Part shown: positions 49,479-62,510 of the stretch, one piece after another | Layout: every line of letters starts with the position of its first letter | How positions within the stretch are numbered: the first letter of the stretch is position 1 | Notes under the pieces: generated by a model | What the model was told of the DNA's origin: nothing | The model's input: only the letters and a program-made list of their open reading frames with translations | Database searches by the model: none | Made by a program: the position numbers and the translations under genes | DNA from: Clavulina sp. PMI_390 | Taxonomy: Eukaryota; Basidiomycota; Agaricomycetes; Cantharellales; Hydnaceae | NCBI GenBank assembly: GCA_015039315.1 | Contig: WIDE01000009.1 | Location: 434,001-498,000, forward strand | Length of the DNA stretch: 64,000 nucleotides | Direction of reading: 5' to 3'

Positions 49479-50932
49479 TCACGAAGATTGGGTGGAATCA
49501 GGTAGGGAAGAGATCGATATAGAGGAGGGGCTTCCTGGAGTGACCATTGCTCTCCTGGGACTCCGCGCCTCGATGACGAAGAGCGCCACGAGTCCCAAAA
49601 ATATAGGGAACGTCGCCAGCCCCAGCACAAGCGCAATAATGCTGCCCACAAAGCACAGGACCATGACGCCTCCCGTGCCAAGCGCAGCGAGCAGCGTAAA
49701 CTTTGTGATATTGTTAATATTCTTGTGCACGAGCTCCTCTTGGAGCTCGGCGAGCCCTACGGACTCATCCGTAAGCAGGTCGATGGCCTGATGCGCCTTC
49801 TCGCGCAGGGGCTGGAGCGCGGCGACGAAGCGCACGGGGAGCATGATGAGGTCTTGTGCGACGGCAGCGGCTTTGAGTGTGTCATTGAGGATAGAAGTGC
49901 CGGTGTTGGCCATGCCATACAATGCGCCAACTCTAGCCCCGAACTGTCGGACAGCACAGGCAGGGGACAGTGTAGTGGGTGGTATTGAGATAGAGGGTAA
50001 TGGAGGCAGATTGAGCCGGGTCGGGGGCGAATGAGAGCGTTGGTATTGATGTAGGGGGCAAGAAGCGTTGGGGATGCAAGGGTCGGGTATATTGTCAGCT
50101 GTCAGAACATAATGGAAGAGGGGGAGAGAGCGCGAAGAAATATATCGAAAAGAGGGAGCGAGTGATGACGGGGGGCGGAAATCGAATTGCCCGACGGACT
50201 CGATTTGACGGTCGCAAGTGATTTTCACACTAAAATGAAAGAAAATCATGATGGACATTGACGCACCATTCCTTGGATGTTTGTCGTCTCCGTCGTCTGC
50301 TCTTCGGTCATGGACGTCGAGGTAGTGGGAGGGGAGGGCGGCGAGCCTGAGAGGTTGCCGGTGGTGGTGGTTGTGCTAGAGGTGACGATACCACTGAGGC
50401 GTCCTTTGACGATCGAGATGCCACCGCCAATAAGGACCACGGGCGTATAAGGGGCCGCAGATATGGCCCCTTCAACGTATCGGTTAAGGGAGCCAAGAGT
50501 CCCCTGAAGCCGGTTCGCTGCCCCTCGGATGGGCTGGCGTACCATTGAAGGCAGCATGCCAGAGAATCGTCGATTTTGAGGAAGCGGCATCGTTTCGGAC
50601 CTTGTGGGCTATTGTACCACAAGGTAGCGAGGGAGGTCAGACAAGCGAGGATTTAGCTATCTCGGTCGGGGGTTTGATAACATATATTGCTGCATTACCT
50701 GGAAGTACCCTAGAGGTGTCGAGAAGCCCGTGTCGAGCTCGGGAGCTAGTGTTGCTGCTGTCGACCCCGAGGCGACAGAGAGGGATTCCGGGGAGCTGGC
50801 AAGAGTCCTCGTATCAAAGTCCCGAGGCACACCCGAGTCGATCACGGAGACAGACCCGTCGTCGAGCACTTGGAAGAGCACTCCGGGTTGCAGGGGGGCG
50901 TCGCGGCCAGAGACGACTCTTGACTTGCCCAT
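49479..50932 (-). CDS. Membrane protein of unknown function with C-terminal hydrophobic hairpin
   Basis: Minus-strand exons 50932..50699, 50608..50267, 49943..49479; 346 aa, all junctions in phase 0. The N-terminus (MGKSRVVSGRDAPLQPGVLF) carries VLDDGSVSVIDSGVPRDFDT. The centre has a weak hydrophobic stretch (TPVVLIGGGISI) followed by a Thr/Ser-rich linker. A continuous hydrophobic region at about 274-317 (TLLAALGTGGVMVLCFVGSI, then ALVLGLATFPIFLGLVALFV) looks like two close membrane helices or a hairpin, such as those of ER-shaping or lipid-droplet proteins. That comparison is topology only. No family was recognised. Both ORF segments and splice phases support a real gene. Confidence 0.62.
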
Positions 50933-51516
50933 GATTTCGTCAAATCGATGAATTGGGTTGGAGAGATATGGAAAGAGGAAGGATGCTGATGATGCTGATG
51001 ATACGGGTGAGGTGTCAGTTTGTGTGTAGAGAGGGAAAAAAATAATTGATAGAGCTGCTGGTCGCATGTGAAGACGGGGCGGCGCTGCATCTCTTCTCAA
51101 GTCGCTAAGAAGATGATGCACTTTTGCACTTGAATAAGTGAGCCCTATCTACATATACTAACCCCTTGATTGCCTATCAACTGAATCGGAGGCCGTCGGG
51201 TGTCGCAAACGGATTTGCGGGCACCTCCCTCGTTGGGGCTGGATCCCTAGCCGTCATCATCAGCTGCAAGGCGTTCATACGGCGCGGGCGGGTGAGAGCG
51301 GGTCAAGTTTGGCAAGTGTGTCACGGCTTCAGCACGCCAGTCTCACGCCCAAAAGCGCCGTCCGTCCCCGGTTACTTGTCATATGCATAGGGTTTCAGAC
51401 GAACGCTCAGTACCAAGGAAAAGACAGCAAGCAAATGATATGTATTCGAGGTACACAAAGTAAAAACGAGCAACATCAAGGATTCCCTCAGACAGCAGTA
51501 TATCCACACCACTGGA
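50933..51516. other. Spacer between membrane protein promoter and STT4 3' end
   Basis: 584 nt, both neighbours on the minus strand. It should hold the 3' UTR of STT4 and the promoter of the membrane-protein gene. Nothing coding recognised. Confidence 0.4.
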
Positions 51517-54500
51517 TCAAGCATAGGGAATACCTGTGGAAGCGTTTTTATCAGCAAATCAGGGTTTAGTAAAAGTTAGCGAAGATAAGGAGACGCACCG
51601 TTTTGAAGCTAGGCACATGTAAAATTGGTCCAAGAAAAGAATGTGACACGTGCGACATGGATCAGTCAATCGATCTGGGAAAACACCCAGAAAAGGAGAA
51701 GAACGCTTACCCGTTGGAACTCATCGTACACAGTGCTTCTCACATTCTCATGCGCGTTCTTCACCACCCCTATCATGTAGTCTGCAGCCTGCCGCTCAGT
51801 CAAACCCGGTGCGAAGCGCTCCCTGAGGCGATGAATAGTCCCTTCGCCCTTGAAGCTAGGGAGCCCAGTGCCCAGCATGAGGTGAACCGTTTGGACGAGC
51901 TGCTCCGTGTGTGGCCGGACAGCGAGGAAAGCCTTGACGGTGAGGCGCTGGAAGAGCTGGTAGCCCTCAGAGTTTCGGCCACCCATAAGCATGACCATCT
52001 CGTGATTCAGCTTGAACGAGCTTGGCTCAAATTTGACACCCTACGAAGAGCGAAAGCCCGTCAGTATTGAGATCCCTCAGCTACATGTGAAATGACAGCC
52101 CACTTACTCCAGGACGTAGATATCATCACAGCACCAAAAGGAGACCTAAGATAAGCATATGGGAGGAAAAAGGGTTTAAAGGAAGTAGGGACTCATCTAT
52201 GTCAAACAAGAAGCCAAAGTCGACGTGGACAATATGCCCCTCTCCGTCGATCATAATGTTACCATTATGACGGTCCTTGATCTGGAGCAGATAGCAGGCA
52301 ACCGAGTATCCCGCCATGGACTGGATAAAATTGAGTCGGGCCTTCTGGAACGCAGCCGACTCAGGGTGGCCATACTTGGCGGTGAAGAAGCCAAGCAGGT
52401 CGTTGACCTTCGCACGTCCCATCTCATCACGGGAAGTGGCATTAGGAACAACATCGATGACACCCATCTATGACGAACCCGGGTCAATAACTCAAGAGAC
52501 ATAGGAGGTACATGAAATGGCTTACTCCAGGACCAGTCGCGACGACTCGGTAAGGGAACAGGTATAACGGCAGTCCGACCCCCATGAAGGCATTCTTGAA
52601 CATGGCGATGGCCTGCAGCGCAAGCACATCCTGACGACAGTCATCTCCGACCTTGAAGATGGCCGCTTGCCACACATCAATATGGGTGATCGGCTGAGAG
52701 CTCACTAGCCCATACTCTTCTTCGAGGACCGAGTCGGCGTTGTCAGCAACGACAACACGCTGCTTACGGACCTTGAAGGTCGCCATGAACGGAGCCTAGG
52801 ATTGTGGTAGTATTCAGAGGTCAGAGACGAGAAGGATTGTACACGCTAAGGCACTCGCCTTGGCATGACTCTGCAGTGGCCGTCCAGATCGCTTGTCGAT
52901 GTCAATAACGACACCGTCAGGGTTACTGGGTAGGTACACCCCTACATCAACCTTGATCTTGGCCATTTCTTCGTCAATCTTCGCCTATTATTACATGTTA
53001 TGAGATCAGGGACAGATCAGCCACCCTAAGCTGAAGCGAAGGCATACCTTTTTCTCTGGTTTGGTCTTCTTGATGAACGGCTTCAGTTTGCCAGATATGG
53101 AGGTCACCTCATTGAAGAAAGCGAACTCGCGATCATAGAATTCCTTGCCAGAGCCTGATAGGGAAGCTACCACCATATCAGTCATACGATCAAACACAGG
53201 CTTCATAGGATCAGGCTGCATGCAGAGTCGGTGTGAGTTGTCCGGTACAAATGCTTGATGGATGATAACATACCTCCTCGGCCATGTCATCCTTATAAGT
53301 ATTAGCCTTCATGTTCCAAATAATCTGATGGCAGAAGAGTTGAGAAATCTTGGCCGTCTCGAAGATGAAACGTTCGACATAGCCTTTGACGAGAGCACGG
53401 AGAATTAGTGAGGGTCCATATATAGTAGCATAATGAAGGCATACCCAAGGCATCGGTCCGCAGAGCCTGTACGACTTGAGGAACAAAGAAGAAAGTAACC
53501 TCAACCGGATGACCCTCCAAGACACGATGGGCAAATTGTAACAACGAAGGGTCGCTGTGGAAGTTGGGCTGGAAGTAGGTCACGGCCAGAACTGGAGGAA
53601 CCGAGCTCCACATCAATATCTCCTTGGAGCTCGCTCGGATTGCCTATGGAGTCAAAGTCTTGAGCTCTGTACCAGACGGTAGGAGACGCCAAGATCCTCA
53701 TACCTTGTGGTGAGATAGACCACCATCACCAACTAGGAAGTGCAGGGCCTCAGGACAATCCATGACAAGGGCAGGCCTCGACTTGACCAGGCGCCCAACC
53801 TCTTGAGCGACGACACTGAGCTTGACACGTTCGGCCAGCTGAACGGCCACTGCAGGATCAACTTTCCAAGCCGTCTGAACAAGTTTGACCCATACATCCT
53901 GGAGAAGAGTCGTTAAGTTCAAGCTACAGTGTACGATCATGAGACGCTTACATTGGTGATCAAATGATCCCAAGGAGGGCGGTCAGAGCCATACGTAGAT
54001 TCGTTGAGAGGGTTCGCCCAGACCAAGAGTCGGCTGATTTCATTCTCGACGAGCACGCGTAGCAAACGATTCTGGTCTCGTCGATCAGTAGCGGTAGCTG
54101 TTGTGTGACTGGGATAAGCATTCCATAATACCAAGGAGAGGTATAACAGGCAAACCTTTCCGACCGCCCACACCAAGACTTGAGATGTCAGCATCAGCGC
54201 GGCCACTTTCGTTCTGCAATGCATCAAGGAGCTCCTGTAGGAGCTTGACATCAACCTCCAATTGCACACGATTTGCGCCCATGGACCACCTTCACGAGTC
54301 GTTTTGAGTGAACATCTCGCAGGAAAGATGACAAGTTATAGCACGTACTGAGGACGAATGGCGAACCAAGAGAATGCGCATTCATAGAGGGCATCTCGCA
54401 GCTTATTCTCCGCAGTCAAGCCCAGGCGACTATTGCGAAGAGACTGGAAACCGAATAGCAAGAGCGTGAACCTGACCTCACGCGCAAGCGGATGAGTGCT

Positions 54501-57500
54501 GCGAGGAATAAAAATTTGAAAAACGGTATTTCAGAATCAAAGGCTACCCATACCTCATGGATTTGAACGCAAGGCATGATCTAAGAATCATGCGAAGGAA
54601 AACCCTCATAAGCGGAGCGCGGCGGTAGCGCACAGCCTGGAGAATGCTCGAGAAGCCCTGGAGTAAGATCGTATGCGGGAGCAGCAGGCGCCGAGCACCT
54701 TGGATAGAACGATCAATATCCTCTTGCGATGTCGGGGCGTACTCCACAGATGAGTTGTAAGGGTCATCGGTGCTGTACAACTGACGGTTAGCCAGAAGCT
54801 AGATAAGATCAAACAGAAACTACTTGCTTCAGGGAAGAGGAAAACATGCCCTTCTTCTGCTGGATTGAAGATGACCATGCGAAGTTGATCTCGAGCATCA
54901 GGGGGATCTCCACATCAGGCCGCTCCTGAAGGAGCCAAATCCACGCCTCCAAGCCCGTCGTGACGGTGGCTGGAGTCAAGCTCTCGAAAGGAAGAACAAT
55001 GAGGAAATGGAGCAACTCGTGATCCACCTGGTCAAGATATCGTTAGGGGAACGTCTCTCAACGGCATGATACTGGGGTGATAGTGCATACCATTGGAAGT
55101 GCCAGAAGAACGGATGTACAGCGGAATAAGAGCCTTCGCATGTCGTGCGCGCTCATCTTGCTGGTCTTTGCCTGAATATCCTTTAGGGACTGACTAAGGG
55201 CAATCTTGAGTGTTGTGATCTCCGCTTCAGGTACGATAGGCGGGGCAGTCTTCTCCATCTCTCCGAGGGCTATCCTGACATCAATGACCAGTATAAGACA
55301 AGAATCGACGTTAACGTACCAATCCGATTGGCTAGTCGTACACCGCCAGCTTCACCAACAAAATACGCGTGCGACGAAATTTCGCTAGCGAACTGCTTAG
55401 CTCGGTCAGGAGTCCATGAATCGATCGTGGATTTAGGCACTATACGATGCGATTCATAAACCGGGTCCTGGAGCAGATTTAATCAGCCATACCTCGTCGT
55501 TTTTGCGCGGTATTGAACTCGGACGCGCAGTGGAGAGCTAGAGATGCACCAAGCTCGGTGCTGAACGGCACGGGGAGACGTCCGTGGTCCGTTAAATAGT
55601 TTTGGAGAATGGCCTGCACCTGGTGGGGGGCTCGGGCAATCGCCAACTCGAGCCAGCGTTTCGCGCTGTCATGCATGGTCGTCAACATGGTGCGACGGGT
55701 AGCGTACGAGTCGGTAAGGGAGAGAGTCACTCCGCTTCGCACAGAATGGAAGCTGTGATGCGGATTATACTAAAAGCAGAACGATGAATGAGCGGGCCGG
55801 TAAGTTGGAAAGGGATATCATACCTCATCCAGGTGAGCACCATCAGATGCGTTCTGAAGGAGGGTAAGAATATCGAGCAATGCAAAGATTACCGATGAGT
55901 CGCACATCAACGACGGGAAGCCCGTGATAAGGCGCTCAAGGACTCGCATGGAGATCTCGCGGACTTTGGCAATCCGATGACAAGCTGAAACCAGTAAGGT
56001 TCGCAACTCGCTGCTCAAGTGAACATTGAGCGAATGATCCACAATCTTGCCGGCCATAACCGTCTTGCACCGCTGAATGACCTATATGAAAACAATGAGA
56101 TTATTTTGACAGAATCCTTGAGACACAATCCACGTACGACATCCGCTGCCACCTCCATACAGGATACAAGGTGAGCATCCTCGTTCAGACTCGCATTGAC
56201 GAAATAGGACGGCAGAGCAGAAGGAAGGCAAGAGCCAGCCCTCAAGAACTCGATATCGTGAACAGCAAGGACGAACGCGCACTGCGCGCCAGAGAGATGC
56301 TTGATGTTATTTGCACGATTGCCAAGGCACCGTGTAAGCGCTGAACGGTGACTGGATAAAGTCTGAGGATATAGACAAGTTAGAAATTTGGTAACAACTT
56401 GGCAGCAGACTGGCAACTCACGTGCTCAATATAGTCTTTTCGCAAAACCCGATTATACTCGAGATTACTGCTCAAGTAGTCTTGAGCGTCTTCAGTGACG
56501 AAAACAGGAGTCTTGGCAGCGATCCGCATCAGCGACGATGCCATCCACTCATTCATGAAGGGGGCGCCAGGATCAGCCGCACGGAACAACCCTACAAGAA
56601 GCCAGAAATCCTGGAAAAGATTCACAGTTTCCATGCTGTACTGAGGGTCCTTAGGGGTCAGATGGCTCAACACAGAGTCAATGGGCAGGAGAAGACTAGA
56701 AAGATGCTTCAATTGATCCACATTCTGCGACACAAAAATCAGAATGAATACCGCAATGAGAACGCGAAACCCTAAAACAACGGGAAAACGGGGCCAAGGG
56801 GCAATAAACCGAAAGCCCAGCCCAAAAACAATGAAAAAAGAAAACAAGTCCCCCAAGGAAGGGCCAAACCTGGCCGGGCTCCCCCAAAACCCAGGGGCCA
56901 AGCCAAGTTGCGCAACAAAGAACCAGCCGCATGAGGAAGAACAACAAAAGAAAAGGAAAGCAAACCAAAACCCGAACCGGACATACCGAGTTCTGCCGCT
57001 CATCAGCAGGGCTAGCGGACATGGCGATCTTGCTCAGCTGGGAATATGCGCGTGCAATCTCCAGGAGATCTTCAGCAGTCGAATGCAGCGCGAGGTCAAC
57101 TAGGTTGTGCGCTGTCGCGGCCTCAACTGCAGGCTCGGAGCGAGCCAAACGCTGAAGAAGCATGGAGATGGCAAGCTTGGCAATCTAGTTTGAAAGCTCA
57201 GCAAGCGCCCAAATTGTATAGGCCAGAGCATCGTACCTCATCATTACCCAAGTCGAGCGCAAGTTGAGTAACCACCGAGACAGCGCTGACCGCGATGAGA
57301 ACACGATCCGTCTCTGGATAGATCTGCAAGCCGCGTTGGGTTTCCGCCATGCTTCCATCATTACTAGGAGGGTGATTTTGTTCTGCCCCTGCGACCGGGA
57401 TGTAGTTGAATAAAGAGTACATATACGACATTCCAAGATCAGCGTCAGGGTTCAGCTGGAAATAGACGTTAGTTTCAGCATGTGACAGCGAACCAAGAGA

Positions 57501-59163
57501 CCGGACCTTGATACATAGAGACAGTGCTTTGGCCGCCGTAACCAGAGTAGGAGGGGGACGGAAATCCACCTGATCGTCAAACTGGAACGTGATAATAGGG
57601 GAAGTCACAAAACGACGCAGATGCTGGGCCATAGGCTGCGCCAGAGACTCGAAACTTGCAAATTGGAGTCATTACGGGCCAAAATATAGACTAAGATGGG
57701 TGGGCACGGCTTACTTGAGTAGCAAAACTGTAAGCGTCTTCAGAGCCGCGTCTTGCAGGAGTGGGTCAACTAATGGGGCATCTTGGCTCAAGACCAACTT
57801 CACTCGGTCGAGGAGCTCTGTGTTCAGCTCAGAAAGTGCAAGCGTGCAAACAGCGCCAAGTTTCTATGGGAGCGCATCAGCTTACGATGCCAAGCCGTCC
57901 AAGAACGGGACATTTCGCACCAAACTTTCAGCAAGCGTTTCGAAGAGATACATCTGAAGCTGGACGTCTTCCAAGTCATCTTCGTCTTCATCATCACTAT
58001 GAGCCAGCAGTGATGTAAAACAGTGAGAGCTAGCAACTAAGCATTGCTGGATGGCGATCCTCGCCGAGGAGCTCTGTGAGCCGAGAACGGAGGGGAGGCA
58101 AGGTTTCGTCATCAAAGCACCCCATGCAGCGTTGGATGCTTGTGCCTCAACGCTCTGCGACGCAGGGAGTATCCCATTGCTGGTACTAGCAACGGCAGAC
58201 TGCTTGATTGGCGGGGATATAACCTGGGCAAGGATCGTCCATTGCATTTCCATCGTGCCGCAGACAACAAAGTGCCCGGAGAGCGGACGATTCGCCCCAC
58301 GATAACGAGAGACGATGGTCCTGATGAACGCAGTCTTTCGGACTAACCCTTCTTCGGATTGTGAAATATAGTCGGTGAGGAGGCTATTTAGACGATTGAC
58401 GGTTTCAGACGAGAGGAATTCGTTTGTGATGCTCGATAGTCGCTCCCACTCGACGATGGACCATGCCAAAGGGGTGGAGGTAATGGCACGATACAAGCCA
58501 TGGAATGCAGGGGCGGACTCCGCAATGACAATAGCAGCTTGTTCGACTTCTCAGAATTGTTGTCACGGACGAAGCGGGAACACCACGCACCAGAAGCACT
58601 CTGAAGTTGAGACACGATGGAATTGCAAAATGCAATAATACTCTCGATGGCGGCCTTCCTGAATTGGGGATAAGTAGCCGACAGATAGATCAGGGCGGAG
58701 ATAGTACTATAGGCCAACTGATCGGGGAGCGCCCAGTCTACGCAACAAGGGTGAGGAAAGACCACATGGCTAGATCATACAGCATACTCACTTTGCCATG
58801 ACAGAGTCTCCGGGAAGTCGATACAAGGGATATCCCGGAGTATTTCTATGAGGGTTTGTACTGTTTCCTCCGCCCGCTCTGGGGGAGTATTCACAGCCAT
58901 TTGGGCAAATGCAATATTGCACTCAACAGTAGAGACAGACTACACCGCAATGAGATAAATGGATGGGCAAACGCGGAAATGGGACGTGCCAGTTCGAATC
59001 TCTCAAGGGGGTCCACCTCAGGGTCACTTAGATCGCGGGTCCTAACTCTGGACGCGATTGTGATGCTAGCGAGCTCATTTGGAGACGCAGGGTCCTCGCT
59101 AGCCGTAGTGGCCGCGAGGTCCGTAAGGATCATTTGATGCAAGTTAAAGTCGAAGGTGTCCAT
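51517..59163 (-). CDS. STT4: Phosphatidylinositol 4-kinase III alpha
   Basis: Thirty minus-strand exons (first 59163..59017; then 58939..58792, 58737..58571, 58517..57921, 57863..57715, 57654..57507, 57455..57237, 57184..56987, 56724..56422, 56362..56138, 56081..55824, 55769..55493, 55439..55320, 55269..55091, 55027..54824, 54780..54554, 54498..54349, 54289..54156, 54097..53952, 53898..53704, 53643..53445, 53383..53274, 53215..53048, 52984..52859, 52795..52526, 52467..52197, 52115..52108, 52040..51711, 51608..51599, 51533..51517); 1,899 aa, about the length of yeast Stt4. It makes PI4P at the plasma membrane. Kinase motifs: ATFKVRKQ (Lys1606), [20 protein letters not shown] (Asp1753), HVDFGFLFD (Asp1771), then [14 protein letters not shown]-terminus LQNGIPYA. 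The first splice (GAG|GTGGAC) and introns at 57864..57920 and 58518..58570 are least certain. Intron 52796..52858 has a GC donor; 52116..52196 is AT-AC. Confidence 0.92.
52116..52196 (-). other. Probable AT-AC intron preceding an 8-nt microexon in STT4
   Basis: On the minus strand the upstream exon ends ...TTTGACATAG, then ATGAGTCC...ATCTAC, then the 8-nt exon GTCCTGGA (52115..52108), then a normal GTAAGT intron. Joined, the codons give FDI-G-P-G-GVKFEP, the conserved sequence after DFG in PI 4-kinases. No GT-AG or GC-AG pairing gives an open frame here. The donor resembles GTGAGT with A at +1, not the U12 ATATCCTT, so it is probably a U2-type AT-AC intron. Confidence 0.72.
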
Positions 59164-59292
59164 TTTGCCTTGATCGGAAAAATGGAGACGGAAGCAAGCA
59201 GGGGGGACGGTCGACGTCAGAAGTCCCTCGAGGGGCTAAATAGTGTTCAACAAGTTCCGCCGCGAGCAGTGACACTTTCCGACACCACTCGA
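59164..59292. promoter_or_regulatory. Bidirectional promoter STT4 / GUF1
   Basis: 129 nt separate the divergent ATGs. Both 5' UTRs and core promoters must be packed here. An open frame upstream of the GUF1 ATG (from 59134) overlaps the STT4 start on the other strand and is not taken as coding. Confidence 0.5.
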
Positions 59293-62200
59293 ATGAGCTA
59301 TTGGGCTCTGAATGGCTGTCAGCTTCTGAAGAGACAACATCAGTCGAACACTCTTCTTGCAAATGCTCTCTCTTTCCGCACATCCTACGCATTATTCTGG
59401 GGTTCCCGCCAAAACAGCCAGCCACATTTCAGCCAGACTTTCTCCAGACACTATGCTACACGCAATGCCCCATCACCAGACATGCAAAACTATGCATGCG
59501 AATCTATAAGGTCTTTCTATAACATTCGCAACTACGTCCCCACAACCCCCTCTGAGGCTGGTGCCACAGGAACTTCTCTATAATTGCTCACATTGACCAT
59601 GGCAAATCAACGTAAGAGTTATGAGCGTTTTCTCTGTGCCTTGTACCTTGCTTATATCCTATATCAGTCTAGCGGACCGTCTGTTGGAGGTATGAGCAGC
59701 AGCGTCCCAATAACAAACTTGCTCACGCCATTCTGTGTAGTTGACAGGAACCATTACACCAAGCGCTACCGGTGTCAACAAGCAAGTGCTAGATAAACTC
59801 AAAGTGGAAAGGGAGCGAGGAATAACCGTCAAGGCCCAAACAGCGACGTTAGTCTTACTCTGCCCAAAGGAATTCACCAATGCTAATCACTGATGCATTG
59901 CATCTAGAATGATTCACGAGAATAATAAGGGGAAATATCTGTTAAATCTGATCGATACCCCAGGTCATGTAGATTTTGCTTGGGAAGTGTCACGATCCCT
60001 TGCTGCATGCCAGGGAGCTTTATTACTTGTGGATGCTACCCGTACGTTACTATCACCATTTTCGATTTACCTCCAAATAACCGATGCCACAGAGGGTGTA
60101 CAGGCTCAGAGCCTTTCGGTCTTCCACGTCGCCAGAGAACGTGGACTGAAAATCATTCCTGTGCTTAACAAGGTGCGCTCAATTTCTGCATACTTGAGCG
60201 TTCCTCCAACTGACCTTGAGAAGGTTGATTTGCCTCACGCAGAGCCTGACCGTATATCGGCACAGATGTGTAGCGTTTTTGGGCTGGCTGAGGAGGATGT
60301 CATTCGAGTCTCTGCCAAAACTGGCTTGGGCGTGTCAAAAGTTCTGGAAGCAATTATCGAGAGGATCCCCCCGCCACAAGGCAGCACTAGCGCCCCTCTA
60401 AAGGCTCTCCTATTCGACTCTTCGTGAGTCGAAACCACCCCCTTGGTCAGAAATGTTGCTGATTTTGGCCTGTGTAGCTATGATAAGTACCGTGGAGTAG
60501 TATCGCTGATGTCGATCATGGATGGGGTTCTGCGGAAAGGTGGGTCAATTGACGTCTGGATGTGATATCTCCTTACCAGTCCTCCAGGTGACCGCCTTGC
60601 GTCATGCCACACTGGGAAGAAATACGAAGTCGTGGACTTGGGGATTATGCATCCTGACGAGGTATCCACAACGTCACTTCATCCAGGGCAAGTCGGCTAT
60701 GTCGGTAATATCTTTTCTGATCATCTATACTATCATATGCTCTCTAAATTTCCGGGTTTTCGTAGTTTGTAATATGAAGGAATCCTCGGAAGGTATGCTA
60801 CACCTTTTCATTCCACTTTCCTATTCTCATCTCTTTCTCTACAGCACATATTGGTGATACCTTCCATCGAATGGGCGAGAAGGTCCAGCCCCTTCCTGGG
60901 TTTAAGCCTGCACAGCCAATGGTTAGTGCCCCAGTCCGTCGCTCCCTAACCTGCTGCTGAAATATTCTTAGGTGTACGCGGGGATATTTCCTGTTGATAC
61001 TAACGATTTCCTCAAGCTCGAGGAATCTATCAAGCGCGTGAGTTTGGTCCCCAGCCTTCCCTCAGGTCTGCAGGTTGCTCACAATAGCCGCAGCTTACAC
61101 TAACAGACCGCAGTATTACGATCCAACGGGAGACTTCGACCGCACTGGGACAAGGTTGCCGTCTCGGTTTTCTTGGGACGCTTCACATGGACGTGTTTCG
61201 ACAACGGTGAATCTCGTGCCATCTGATTTCACTCGCATCAATTGCTGACTTCACCCCTACAGGCTCGAAGACGAGTACAATGCGAGCATCATGTAGGAGC
61301 TGAGCATCCTTTGAAGCTATGAGCATGACATTAATTGGAATTGTCTGTAGCATCACTGCGCCAACAGTTCCTTTCGAGGTAGTCTACAAGGATCGCACCG
61401 TTATGATCAGTAATCCGACCGATTTTCCGGAAGCACATGAGGAAGTTGGCACCTTGCTGGAAATCCGCGAGCCCATGGTCAATGCAACCATCATCGTCCC
61501 TCAAGGTACGTCGGCTTCACCAAGCTTGAGAGCTTCTCGCTGATGTGCTTTGACACCCAGAATATGTTGGTTCTATGATTGAGCTTTGCACTTCACGACG
61601 TGCGGTATCCGTTGAACATCGATATCTCGAGGTAGCGGGTGCTGCGGGAGTGGACGCTGCCCCGCGGGTCATGATTACCTCCAAACTTCCACTGGCGGAG
61701 ATCGTTACTGATTTCTTTGATGTGCTGAAGCACCGAACATCCGGCTACGCCAGCTTCGAGTCAGTGTCGATGTCTAAGTTTGAAGCCTTGCTCTCTCTCT
61801 GACAGAATTGACAAAATATAGTTATGAAGATGCGGGCTACGAGCGATGTAACATGAAAAAGGTTAGTGTTCGTTGTGCTCGTGGAATGCCGCGTAGTGAC
61901 AGGTAGTCTTCCCGTAGATGACGTTCCTTCTGAATGGAAAACCTGTCGATGCTCTTGCCATGATCGTGCACAAATCCGTTGCGCATGACATCGGGAAAGT
62001 GTGGGCGAAAAAACTGAGTACGTTAACCCACTTTTTTTCTCAGCTGTATTCCGGTTTGCTCATGCCTCAAACAGAGGACGTCATCCCTCGCGCTTTATTC
62101 GAGATCGCAATTCAGGCTGTCGTGGGTAACAAGGTTATGGCTCGTGAAACGCTCTCAGCGATGCGAAAAGGTGTGTACATTTCCCCAGCCTACAGTACCC

Positions 62201-62481
62201 ACAGCGTCGTGTGCTGAGTTACCTCATCCTGCAGATGTTACGGCGGGGCTTTACGGTGGTCATCATGAACGCAAACTGAAGGTGAGTTTTATTATATGAA
62301 GCTTCGTACAAATACGCGCGTACATCGAAAGCAAATGTGAAAGCTAATCATGCAACAAACTCGATATTACTTGTAGCATCTCAATCGGCAAAAAGAAGGG
62401 AAGAAGCAACTGAAGCGTGTAGGCAACATCGAGTTACCACAGGCTGCATTCTTCGACATGCTCAGCACCAAGGCAAAGTGA
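59293..62481 (+). CDS. GUF1: Guf1/LepA, mitochondrial translation GTPase (EF4)
   Basis: Twenty-one exons: 59293..59510, 59570..59611, 59668..59689, 59741..59847, 59908..60041, 60093..60172, 60224..60423, 60478..60539, 60588..60704, 60766..60792, 60845..60921, 60972..61037, 61094..61206, 61263..61292, 61351..61505, 61561..61759, 61822..61861, 61918..62017, 62075..62170, 62235..62281, 62377..62481; 678 aa. Guf1 is a ribosome-dependent GTPase that supports mitochondrial protein synthesis under stress. The basic, Ser/Gln-rich N-terminus is a targeting presequence. G1 AHIDHGKST (79-87), G2 [12 protein letters not shown]3 DTPGHVDF, G4 NKVD, G5 SAKTG. LepA-specific segments follow: [35 protein letters not shown]. 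Exons are as small as 22 nt. The ATG chosen gives a mitochondrial-type presequence; an ATG further up would overlap the STT4 5' end. Confidence 0.94.
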
Positions 62482-62510
62482 GGGAGGCACGGGTGTGAAT
62501 GATATACATG

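Noticed and set aside
52137..52150. CTTAG acceptor-like site within the AT-AC intron
   Set aside because: Using it would put two stop codons or a wrong frame before GGVKFEP; the TAC end is the only one tried that restores the motif.
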